In this document: positions 9,277 to 17,266 of the stretch, in pieces
How positions within the stretch are numbered: position 1 is the first letter of the stretch
Layout of the letters: every line of letters begins with the position of its first letter
Assembly (NCBI RefSeq): GCF_000379825.1
Contig: NZ_KB903813.1
Location: forward strand, 83,226 to 138,266
Direction: 5' to 3'
DNA length: 55,041 nt
From: Longispora albida DSM 44784
Lineage (GTDB): Bacteria > Actinomycetota > Actinomycetes > Mycobacteriales > Micromonosporaceae
Notes under the pieces: model-generated
What the model saw: only the letters and a program-made list of their open reading frames with translations
Database searches by the model: none
Told to the model about the DNA's origin: nothing
Program-made: the position numbers and the translations under genes

Positions 9277-9516
9277 TTCCAGCCGCAGCGGGCCTTACCA
9301 GGTCACCGGGCAGCCTGCCCGCTATGGCGTGTTCAGCGGCGGCCCGTTCTGGCTTCGCGGGTTAGAGGAGGCCAGCTGTTCCCCGAGACGGACGGCTGCG
9401 GCCAGCACCTGGGAGAGCCGCTGCTGCACGGTCGCAAGTACGTGGCGTATTCCACTATCGACCCGATGACCTGGACGGAGAGCCGCAGGCGCGGGTGCAT
9501 GGACTCAATCATCTAG
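9277..9516 (+). pseudogene. Decayed coding remnant, two frames
   Basis: One frame reads GPYQVTGQPARYGVFSGGPFWLRG before losing sense near 9365. Another then reads RGGQLFPETDGCGQHLGEP and KYVAYSTIDPMTWTESRRRG to a stop at 9514. The switch looks like a frameshifted small gene. Family not recognised; no confident start. Confidence 0.3.
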
Positions 9517-9788
9517 AGGGCGGGCGATGCCAGAATTCGTCGGCGGCACCTCAGCCACAGCGGATTCCGGCAGGCGAACTTCGTGCCGGATGGCAGCTAG
9601 TTCGCCCACCCGGCCACCAGCACCTCAGTCGCGCAGTTCTCTATTCAGTACATTTGGCGATCAAGGGGGGTCATCGTAGTCCGATCAGTGGATTCCTTTG
9701 CTCTCCAGCTTTTAGTACTTTTCCTCCGCGACCATGTCGCCGCCGCACACCCCTCTGTTGTGGCGAATACGGGGAGGATCACCAATTC

Positions 9789-11843
9789 ATGCGTAAGCTC
9801 AACGCGCCCAGATACCTGGGGGCTGGCGTCGCCGCGGGCGCACTCGTTCTCGGCCTGGCTGCCCCGGTGAGCGCGGAACCAACCGGGGACATCCTCGGCG
9901 CCACCAGCGCCGGCGCGGTGCCCGGCAGCTACATCGTGGTCCTCAAGAACGACGGTACGAGCGCCGCTGAGCAGGCCAAGGGGCTCTCTGCCCGGCACGG
10001 CGGCAAGGTCGCCCAGGTGTACTCGACTGCCATCAAGGGCTACGCGGCCCAGATGTCGGAGCGCGATGCCAAGCGCGTGGCCGGCGACCCCTCGGTCGCG
10101 TACGTTCAGCAGAACAAAGTCTTTACCAGCGACGCGATCACGGTCGGCGAACCGCAGCTGATGCCCGGCAACCCGGCCGTCACCCCTGACGACGTGCTCA
10201 TCGGGCCGCTGCCGATCGGGGACGAGGATGGTTCCTGGCCGCTGCCGTGGGGGCTGGACCGGACCGACCAGCGGCATTTGCCACTGGACAACCGCCAGCA
10301 CTTCACCAACAGCGGATTCGGTTCCCCGCGTGAGGTCTACGTCCTTGACAGCGGAATGTGGCGGCACCAGGAGTTTCCAGGCCGGATCCGGGCTGGTGCG
10401 GACTTCGTCAACGACGGACGCTTTCAGATGGACTGCACAGGGCACGGTACCCACGTGGCCGGGACGATCGCCGGGAAGTACACCGGCGTCACAAAGAACG
10501 CGAGTATTGTCACCGTCCGCGTTCTCGACTGCTTTGGCAAAACCGACACCGCCAAGCTGATCGCCGGCATCGACTGGATCACGGCCAACGCGCCGCGGGA
10601 CTACGCGGTAGTCAACGCCAGCCTCGGCGGCGAGGCCGACCAGGCCATCGACGACGCCGTGAACAGGTCGATCGACGCCGGGATCGTCTGGGTGGTCTCC
10701 GCGGGCAACGGGGGCGGTGACGCCTGTACCCGTTCGCCTGCCCGGGTGCCCCGGGCGATCACCGTTGGCGCGACCAACCCGGCCGACTACCGGGCCACGT
10801 TCACAGACCGCAGCGGCAAGATCATCGGCGCGTCCGGCTACGGCTCCTGCGTGGACATCTTCGCCCCTGGCGTGAATGTCTTGTCCAGTACGATCCCGCC
10901 GGCGGGCGCGCCCTACCCCACGGAAGAGCGCTGGTACGTGACGATGAGCGGCACCTCGATGGCCGTCCCGCACGTGGCTGCGGCCGCCGCGTACCTGCGT
11001 GGCCGTTACCAGCTCACCCCGGAGCAGACCCGTCAGGTCCTGGTCAGCGAGGCTGCCGCGGGCAAGGTCGTGGCTGCCGGTACCGGGTCGCCGAACCTGC
11101 TGCTCCAGGCGTACTTCGAGTGCCCGTCCTGCGAGTTCGCTGGCGCGGCCGACTGGGAGCTTGACGGTATGCGGGACCTGGTGGCACGCGACAACGCCAC
11201 CGGCGACCTCTGGCTGTACCCGGGCACCGGCGCCGAGGGCATGCGGACCGCCCCGCGCAAGCGGATCGGCAGCGGCTTCGGTGGCGTGACCCTGGCCGGG
11301 ATCGGCGACTGGGACCGCGACGGCTCCTGGGACGTCATGTACCGGGCAGACAGCGGCCCGCAGGCCGGCAACCTGTACTACTACGGCAAGAACGGCGTCC
11401 GGCACGCGGCTTCCGGCCTCGGCGGGGCGACCTTCGCCGGAGTCACCACCGTGCCGGGCGCACCGGGTGACGCGGGGACACGCCAGACTGCCGTGTACTA
11501 CCGGATCGACGCGGGGCCCCTGTCCGGTGTCGTCTACAAGCTCAGCCAGGACGGGACGGCGCAGGTCGGCAGCGGATTCAACGGCGCGACCTTCGCCGGC
11601 ATCTCCGACTGGGACTCCGACGGTACCGCCGACCTGGTCTACCGGATCGACGGCGGCCCGGAGTTCGGCAACCTCTACGCCTACGGCACCAGCCGCAAGC
11701 TGGTCGGCTCCGGCTTCGGCGGCGCGAACCTCGCCGACGTGGCCAAATGGGACGGCGACGAGATCAGCGACGTGATCTACACCGTGGGCGCGAGCCTGTG
11801 GGTGTACGGCGCGAAGAAGTATCTCGCGGACTACGGCATCTAG
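9789..11843 (+). CDS. Secreted subtilisin-like protease (S8) with FG-GAP/VCBS-like tail
   Basis: 684 residues. ATG 9789 has GGGGAGG upstream; earlier in-frame starts lack a signal peptide. Order: signal peptide (1-29, cleavage near SAE), Inhibitor_I9 propeptide (about 47-112, GSYIVVLKN...VAYVQQNKVF), and an S8 catalytic domain with Asp187 (VLDSG), His219 (GHGTHVAG) and Ser390 (GTSMAVPHVA). After about residue 440 come Asp-rich repeats (DWDRDGSWDVMYR, DWDSDGTADLVYR) typical of FG-GAP/VCBS propeller blades, probably Ca-binding and adhesive. It should self-process and act outside the cell. Stands alone; 9517-9788 upstream is non-coding leader and promoter. Confidence 0.92.
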   Translation: MRKLNAPRYLGAGVAAGALVLGLAAPVSAEPTGDILGATSAGAVPGSYIVVLKNDGTSAAEQAKGLSARHGGKVAQVYSTAIKGYAAQMSERDAKRVAGDPSVAYVQQNKVFTSDAITVGEPQLMPGNPAVTPDDVLIGPLPIGDEDGSWPLPWGLDRTDQRHLPLDNRQHFTNSGFGSPREVYVLDSGMWRHQEFPGRIRAGADFVNDGRFQMDCTGHGTHVAGTIAGKYTGVTKNASIVTVRVLDCFGKTDTAKLIAGIDWITANAPRDYAVVNASLGGEADQAIDDAVNRSIDAGIVWVVSAGNGGGDACTRSPARVPRAITVGATNPADYRATFTDRSGKIIGASGYGSCVDIFAPGVNVLSSTIPPAGAPYPTEERWYVTMSGTSMAVPHVAAAAAYLRGRYQLTPEQTRQVLVSEAAAGKVVAAGTGSPNLLLQAYFECPSCEFAGAADWELDGMRDLVARDNATGDLWLYPGTGAEGMRTAPRKRIGSGFGGVTLAGIGDWDRDGSWDVMYRADSGPQAGNLYYYGKNGVRHAASGLGGATFAGVTTVPGAPGDAGTRQTAVYYRIDAGPLSGVVYKLSQDGTAQVGSGFNGATFAGISDWDSDGTADLVYRIDGGPEFGNLYAYGTSRKLVGSGFGGANLADVAKWDGDEISDVIYTVGASLWVYGAKKYLADYGI

Positions 11844-12441
11844 ACAGACGCGCCCACTGAACGCAAAGCGATACGTGCGGGCCCCGCAGCTCCGGCGGGG
11901 GTCCGCACGTGCTTCCCGCGAAAAGCCATCTAGGCCAGCTTCATTGCCCGCAGAAGACGGTCCCGCCCCTGCCGAACTCGCCGAGGAACTCGCGGCCAGC
12001 ACAGCCTGCAGGGCAGTCCTGATCTCGGCTGCTTCCCCCGCCCGGTCACCCGGACCAGAGCCAGCATCGCGGGATCCGAGGCCGGGTAGGGCTGATTCAT
12101 CGGCCCTGGGTACCGGCACGACCAACCGCCAGCCAGGCCCGGCTGTGATCTGGCCTGCGAGCGCTACGGCCTGTTCGCGCGTCAGCGGGTCCTTCAGCGC
12201 CGACCCTTCGAGGAATCGGCCACCGGCCGATCATCCACTATGGCCGGCATACAGCATCCGGAAATCGACAGCTGGCTCCGGGGCGGGATCAGCGTCATCG
12301 GAGCCACCGAGTGAAGTACCTGCCTTGCCCAGGCTCAGCCGGCAAACCAGCGAACCGCTGGCGGCACAGCTCGGTTTACTCGGCTGCGCGGGTCGAAGCC
12401 GGTCCTGAAGGTCAGGCTGCCTGCCCTCTGGAGCAGTGCTG
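11844..12441. other. Gene-poor stretch with decayed minus-strand coding
   Basis: No intact gene. On the minus strand, one frame reads GSDDADPAPEPAVDFRMLY, meets a TGA at 12231, and continues with SAGGRFLEGSALKDPLTREQ and AVALAGQITAGPGWRLVVPV, ending near 11935. That looks like a degraded gene with an in-frame stop. Just after the protease stop, short GC-rich inverted repeats (GGGCCCCGCAGCTCCGGCGGGG) may terminate it. Confidence 0.3.
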
Positions 12442-13221
12442 CTACGCGAAATCCACGCCGAGCATCCGCGGATCGCGGCGGATACGGTTGGCCGTCTGCA
12501 CCGACACTCCCAGCAGGCCTGCGACCACACGATCCGGTTCGCCTTCGCACGCGGCCAGCAGGGCCGCGATGGTCGCGTACCCGGCGGCGCGGGCGCGCTG
12601 GTCATACAGCCGGCGCGTTGACCTCCGGGTCTGCTGCGCCCGCCGGGCCGCACCCGTCACTTCCCGCCCAGGCGCGTGACGGGCACGCAGATTACTCGCC
12701 GTGGTTTCCGATACCCCGAGCAGCATGCCTGCATGCCGGTCCGGGTACGCATCGAACGCGGCGAAAAACGCCGCGAGGCTGCCGTACCCGAGTTCACGGG
12801 CACGTTCCTCATGCCGTGCGGCAGCACGAGCTGCCTGCTGGCGGCCCCGCTGGGCGGCCTGCTCCTGCGCGAGTATCCGGGTCCCAGCCCGGCTCGCGCT
12901 TTCCCGTTTCGCTTTCCGCGCGTTCTCCAATCCCCGGGCACGAGCAGCCTCACCCGGCTGCAGCCGCTCACGCTTCGCCGGATACAGGGCGCGGGCACTG
13001 GACGCGTACGCGTCCCGCAGATCCCGGGCCGCCAGAGCCAGCCCCACAGGAAGCTCATGCCTGTACCGGTACTCCGCCGAATCCATCGCGTGCATCGCGT
13101 GCAGATGACTGCCCAGTGTCCGCAACCACCGGCCGCACTCCAGGCACATCACACGCCCGCCAGCCTCTGGCTGCACACCCCGCACCACGCCACCCCGAGC
13201 ATCATTCCGGCCGAAGATCAT
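12442..13221 (-). CDS. MucR/Ros-type zinc-finger regulator with duplicated HTH module
   Basis: 259 residues. An N-terminal C2H2 finger of MucR/Ros type (C26-x2-C29-x9-H39-x4-H44, in GGRVMCLECGRWLRTLGSHL) precedes a Lys/Arg/Ala-rich helical segment (about 60-140). Two tandem modules follow (GYGSLAAFFAAFDAYPDRHA... and GYATIAALLAACEGEPDRVV...), each ending in a short HTH-like helix pair (LLGVSETTASNLR and LLGVSVQTANRIR). I infer a DNA-binding regulator, possibly from a mobile element. The start is uncertain because no clear Shine-Dalgarno precedes ATG 13221; the finger would start near 13149. Confidence 0.72.
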   Translation of the reverse strand: MIFGRNDARGGVVRGVQPEAGGRVMCLECGRWLRTLGSHLHAMHAMDSAEYRYRHELPVGLALAARDLRDAYASSARALYPAKRERLQPGEAARARGLENARKAKRESASRAGTRILAQEQAAQRGRQQAARAAARHEERARELGYGSLAAFFAAFDAYPDRHAGMLLGVSETTASNLRARHAPGREVTGAARRAQQTRRSTRRLYDQRARAAGYATIAALLAACEGEPDRVVAGLLGVSVQTANRIRRDPRMLGVDFA

Positions 13222-13933
13222 CCAGATAGTGCGTGCCTCCCGGACTCGCCAGCGACTGAGCCAGTGGCAGCGGCCCCATCACAAACCTCCACACTGGAAA
13301 TAGTTTAGAGAATGGCAGTTCTCGCCGCGTTTCGGCCGAGCCAGCAGACCCCGCGAGGCAATGGCGGAGCCATCGACTCTCAGCACCACCGCTGGCCGGA
13401 GGTGCGAACTTCTGCAATGGTCAGGCCGTGCAGCTGCTTGCTGCTCGTGGCCGCACCTTCTGCCAGGCGAACCGCCAGAAGCATCGCTGTCCGCAGGGCA
13501 CCGGCGAACCACGATGATGCCCAGACACAGTTCACGGCGATGGACGGTGGGCATCACCCTTCCGTCGCCCCGCTGGTACTGCTCTGGTCCTGGAGGCTAC
13601 TTCCACCTGCTGTGGCTAGCCCCCAGCCCCGATCCTCAACCTCGGGCCAGACCTGCCGCCGCAGCCCCTGCGGTGGCGGGACGGGTGGGGCTGCAAGGGG
13701 AGCGGCAGCTCGGCGGGCCGTCCACCTGACCCGCCGCAAGTTTTAGCCGGTGGCCATCGGACATTCTAACCACATCCTCTCCGTACATTACGGAGCCAAT
13801 CTTGACTAAACGGCTGCTGTTTGCGAGCGAGTCCGGGGAGAGGCTGCACGGCTCCGGCTTCACGGTGAGTCTCTGGTCAGGACTCGCTGGAAGGCTGAAC
13901 CGGTCACGGCGGCATTTGTACCGGAGGATGACA
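13222..13933. promoter_or_regulatory. Divergent intergenic region upstream of the PKS operon
   Basis: About 700 bp with no convincing gene. It separates the minus-strand zinc-finger regulator from the plus-strand ACP operon and should hold both promoters. A small hairpin (CTCCGT-5 nt-ACGGAG, 13779-13795) and a -35-like TTGACT at about 13803 lie in the 150 bp before the ACP gene. No clear SARP heptamer repeats were identified. Confidence 0.4.
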
Positions 13934-14203
13934 GTGGATAACACCAGCGACCGCGCTGCCCAGCTGTGCAAGGTCAGGGCAATCGTGTGCGAGATCCTTG
14001 AACTCGATGAGGATGAGGTCACGCCTACCAGCCACTTCAAGGATGAGCACGGCGCCGATTCCCTGAACGCCATCGAAATCCTGGCCCGGCTGGAAAAGGA
14101 GTTCGATATCGTCATTGGCCAGTCGAGTATCGCCAGGATGGTGAACCTGCAGGGGGTCAACGAAGTAGTCACCGAGGCGGTTTCCCAGGTGCGGATGCGA
14201 TGA
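13934..14203 (+). CDS. Acyl carrier protein
   Basis: 89 residues. GTG 13934 is chosen over ATG 13928 because GGAGG (13923-13927) directly abuts that ATG but lies 6 nt before the GTG. The phosphopantetheine site is Ser43 in GADSLNAIE; the helical ACP pattern (VRAIVCEILELDEDEVTPTS, LEKEFDIVI) is complete. It would carry the growing chain for the KS/KR enzymes downstream. Its TGA overlaps the ketosynthase ATG (ATGA), indicating an operon. The Asn after DSL and the lack of a fab cluster argue for a specialised, not housekeeping, ACP. Confidence 0.9.
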   Translation: MDNTSDRAAQLCKVRAIVCEILELDEDEVTPTSHFKDEHGADSLNAIEILARLEKEFDIVIGQSSIARMVNLQGVNEVVTEAVSQVRMR

Positions 14204-15426
14204 GCGTGCAGCACCGGGTCGTCCTTACTGGATTTGGCGTGCTCTCAAGCATTGGGCAGGGTGTCGCCGAATTCGCAGATGGACTGCGTCTTGGCCGTAG
14301 CGGGTCAGGGCCGATCACGGCTTTCGACACTGCTGGCTTTGAGCGCACCAATGGGTGTGAGGTCGCTGGGTTTGAGGCGGCGCGGTGGATTCAGCATGTT
14401 CCCGCCGAACAGCTCGGCCGGGCCGCTCAGTTTTCCGTCGCGGCTGCCAGGATGGCGATCCAGGATGCAGGCCTGACTGAAGACGCGCTCAGGGAGCCGC
14501 TGGGGCTGATATCGATTGGTACGACAGACGGCGAGTCCGCAGATCTGGAGTTCCTGGTTGAGCAGGACGTCCGCGGCGGGCCGTGGGCAATGGACCGGGT
14601 TCGGGCGGCCCGAGTGTCAGCTGGGCGGCTTTCTCTGGAGGTCGCCCAAGAGCTCGGGCTGTCTCGCGTTGAGGTTCCGACGATTGGGACGGCCTGTGCT
14701 GCGGGAAACTATGCCGTCGGGTACGGATTCGATGCCGTCCGCAGTGGGGAGGTCTCGTACGCGATCTGCGGCGGTGCCGATGCTATGAGCCGCAAGACGT
14801 TTCTCGGTTTCTACCGGCTGGGCACTATATCCCCTGATGTTCCCCGGCCGTTCGATGTCGGCCGGGAAGGCATCCTGACTGGTGAAGGTGCCGGGGCCAT
14901 GGTGATGGAGACCCTGGAATCTGCTCTGAACAGAGGTGCACGGATCTATGCCGAAGTACTTGGTTACGCGCTCAACTGCGATGCGCATCACCCAGTCGCG
15001 CCCGATGAGGCCAGCATCGCCCGATGCATACAGCTCGCGTTGAAAGACGCCAACGTCAAGCCCAGCGAAGTCGACCTGATCTCTGCGCATGGGACTGGGA
15101 CCAAGGCCAACGATGTTACTGAGGTTCGGGCGATCCGCTCTGTCTTCGGTGCTGACACACCGCGGACGGTCTCGTTGAAGTCCATGCTCGGGCACACTAT
15201 GGGAGCGGCCTCGGCGCTGGCGACCATCGCGTCAGCATTAGCTATTACGCATGGGTTCATCCCGCCAACGATCAACCATCGTGAGACCGATCCCGAGTGT
15301 CCGATCGACTGCGTTCCAAACATCGCTGTGCCTGCGGATCTGCGGATAGTGCAGAACAATGGCCTGGCGTTCGGCGGCAACAACGCGATTCTCGTTCTCG
15401 GTCGTTATGAGGGGAAACCGCGATGA
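14200..15426 (+). CDS. Beta-ketoacyl-ACP synthase (type II PKS/FAS KS-alpha)
   Basis: 408 residues, FabF-like. The catalytic triad is intact: Cys166 (GTACAAG), His297 (SAHGTGTKANDVTE) and His332 with Lys327 (SLKSMLGHTMG). It catalyses decarboxylative Claisen condensation of an acyl group with malonyl-ACP. It overlaps the ACP gene upstream by 4 nt and the next gene by 4 nt (ATGA), so all three should be co-translated. With its inactive partner it probably forms a KS-CLF heterodimer. It may extend a polyene or fatty chain, depending on the reductive partners. Confidence 0.93.
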   Translation: MSVQHRVVLTGFGVLSSIGQGVAEFADGLRLGRSGSGPITAFDTAGFERTNGCEVAGFEAARWIQHVPAEQLGRAAQFSVAAARMAIQDAGLTEDALREPLGLISIGTTDGESADLEFLVEQDVRGGPWAMDRVRAARVSAGRLSLEVAQELGLSRVEVPTIGTACAAGNYAVGYGFDAVRSGEVSYAICGGADAMSRKTFLGFYRLGTISPDVPRPFDVGREGILTGEGAGAMVMETLESALNRGARIYAEVLGYALNCDAHHPVAPDEASIARCIQLALKDANVKPSEVDLISAHGTGTKANDVTEVRAIRSVFGADTPRTVSLKSMLGHTMGAASALATIASALAITHGFIPPTINHRETDPECPIDCVPNIAVPADLRIVQNNGLAFGGNNAILVLGRYEGKPR

Positions 15427-16526
15427 CTGCTGGATATGGCAATTCTGAACGAGTGGTCATTACTGCTTGGTCTGCGATATCGCCGTTCGGGATCGGCCGC
15501 TCGCCCTTCTTGGATGGCCTGCGATCGGGCCGTCCAGTAGACGCGCCTCTGGACTCCGGAGATTGGCCGCAGGTTCCTTACTCACGCGCGTGCCTTGTTC
15601 CCGGATTCGTGCCCCGGGAGGTTCTCCAGCGCAAGGGCACACGCACTATGGACCGGATGACCGCCCTGGCGGTCGCCACGGTCGGCCAGGTTCTCCAGGA
15701 GGATCTCGCTCCGGTGCCCGGACAGGACACTGGCGTAGTTCTCGCTGTAACGAACGGGAGCGTGGAGTCCGTGATGGACTTCGTCCGGACCTCACTCACC
15801 GCGCGAAGCCCGCTTCACGTCAATCCGGGGATGGCACCTCGAGGAGTCATGAACTACGCGGCAGGGCAGTGCGCGATCTGGTACCAGCTCACCGGCCCGA
15901 ACGCGACGATCGCAGGTGGCCGCACAGGTGGTCTGCTCGGACTCAACTACGCCCGGCGATTGCTTACCCGTGGACGGGCCAAGCGCGTGCTCTGCGGTGC
16001 GGCGGAGGAGTTCTCGTACGGCCGATCCTGGGTCGAGTTCCACAGCCGCGACGACCATACGCTCCTGCTTGGCGAGGGTGCTGCTGTCCTGTCTCTCGAG
16101 TCAGCGGCCACAGGCGGTCCGGAACTGGCCGAGATCCTTGCGGTCGAATCCCGTGTGGCCGTCAGCGGCGACTTCGCGACAGCAGTTGACACGAGTGTGG
16201 AAGCTGTTCTAGCCAGGTGCGGGATCAGGCCTGCGGATGTCTGGTCGGTAACCACGTGTGGCAGCCGCATCCCGGCCGTCACCGACATCCTCAACGCCAA
16301 GTTCACGCCCGCCGCACTTGCCGCCGTTCCTTCTGCTGACATCCTCGGCGACACTGGCGCCGTGTCTGGGGTTTTCCAGATCGCCGCCGTGCTGGCGACA
16401 GCAGAACAGAGTCCGGCAGACCTGGATCGCATCGCACTGGTTGTCGCCGTAGAGCGCGATGGAACGATTGCTTGCGTCGCCCTGCGGCTCCCTGGCTCCT
16501 CGACGGACTCCGGGCAGGCATCGTGA
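15423..16526 (+). CDS. Inactive KS-like partner (chain-length-factor-like)
   Basis: 367 residues with the thiolase/KS fold but no catalytic residues. Where the upstream KS has TIGTACAAG, this has TIAGGRTGG (active Cys aligned with Arg167). The HGTGT motif is replaced by TCGSRIP, and the GHTMGA histidine by Asp (ILGDTGAVSG). That matches a KS-beta/CLF role: forming a heterodimer with the active KS and setting chain length. Classical aromatic CLFs carry Gln at the Cys position, so this subtype differs. It overlaps both neighbours (ATGA upstream, TGATG downstream). Confidence 0.82.
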   Translation: MTAGYGNSERVVITAWSAISPFGIGRSPFLDGLRSGRPVDAPLDSGDWPQVPYSRACLVPGFVPREVLQRKGTRTMDRMTALAVATVGQVLQEDLAPVPGQDTGVVLAVTNGSVESVMDFVRTSLTARSPLHVNPGMAPRGVMNYAAGQCAIWYQLTGPNATIAGGRTGGLLGLNYARRLLTRGRAKRVLCGAAEEFSYGRSWVEFHSRDDHTLLLGEGAAVLSLESAATGGPELAEILAVESRVAVSGDFATAVDTSVEAVLARCGIRPADVWSVTTCGSRIPAVTDILNAKFTPAALAAVPSADILGDTGAVSGVFQIAAVLATAEQSPADLDRIALVVAVERDGTIACVALRLPGSSTDSGQAS

Positions 16527-17266
16527 TGGGAAGCAAGCGGGTAGCGCTCGTCAGCGGTGGCTCGCGTGGCATCGGTCGGGCGGCGGTACTGAGCCTCGCC
16601 GAGGCAGGATATGCCGTCAGCTTCTGCTACCGGTCCGATGCTGAGGCCGCACACTCACTGGTCGACATGATCAGGGCTCGGGGCCAGGAGGTACTCAGCG
16701 AGCAGGTCGATGTCACGGACGGACAGGCTGTTCACCGCTGGGTGTCCCGGACAGAACGAGAGCTCGGGCCAATCGATGCCGCAGTGATCTCCGCCGGCAT
16801 CACACGCGACGGCCCGCTGGTCAGCATGAGCGATAGCGACTGGAACCAGGCCATCGCCACGAACCTCGGCGGTGCCTTCCATGTCAGCCGGGCGGCGATC
16901 TTCCCCATGTTGAAGCGTCGCAGCGGATCTATCACCGCAATCGCATCCGTCGCAGGCATGTACGGCAACGCCGGTCAGGTCAACTACTCCGCAGCCAAGG
17001 CCGGGCTGATCGGGTTCTGCCGGGCGCTGGCCAAGGAGGTCGGCCCGTATGGCGTCCGGGTGAACGTGGTGGTCCCGGGCTTCATCGACACCGACATGAC
17101 CTCCGTACTTTCCGACCGGGTCCGGAAGGAGGCCGTTGACCACATCGCCCTGGGGCGCTTCGGCACGGCGGAAGAGGCAGCAGACCTTGTGGCGTACCTG
17201 GCCTCCGACAAGGCCACATACGTCACAGGCGCTGTCATGGAGGTGCATGGTGCGATCTCCATCTGA
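16526..17266 (+). CDS. 3-oxoacyl-ACP reductase (FabG-like ketoreductase)
   Basis: 246 residues from ATG 16526, which overlaps the upstream stop as TGATG; an earlier in-frame start at 16472 would lie inside the previous gene. Classical SDR: cofactor loop SGGSRGIG (10-17), ISAGITRD, Ser141 (IASVAGMYGNAG), Tyr154 and Lys158 (NYSAAKAG), and the terminal VTGAVMEVHGAISI, close to FabG. It should reduce beta-ketoacyl-ACP with NADPH, so the PKS product is reduced rather than aromatic polyketone. No dehydratase or enoyl reductase is encoded nearby. Confidence 0.92.
   Translation: MGSKRVALVSGGSRGIGRAAVLSLAEAGYAVSFCYRSDAEAAHSLVDMIRARGQEVLSEQVDVTDGQAVHRWVSRTERELGPIDAAVISAGITRDGPLVSMSDSDWNQAIATNLGGAFHVSRAAIFPMLKRRSGSITAIASVAGMYGNAGQVNYSAAKAGLIGFCRALAKEVGPYGVRVNVVVPGFIDTDMTSVLSDRVRKEAVDHIALGRFGTAEEAADLVAYLASDKATYVTGAVMEVHGAISI

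Noticed and set aside
9645-12125. 826-codon minus-strand frame opposite the subtilase
   Set aside because: Antisense to the protease with no motifs; only the end beyond 11935 might be decayed coding.
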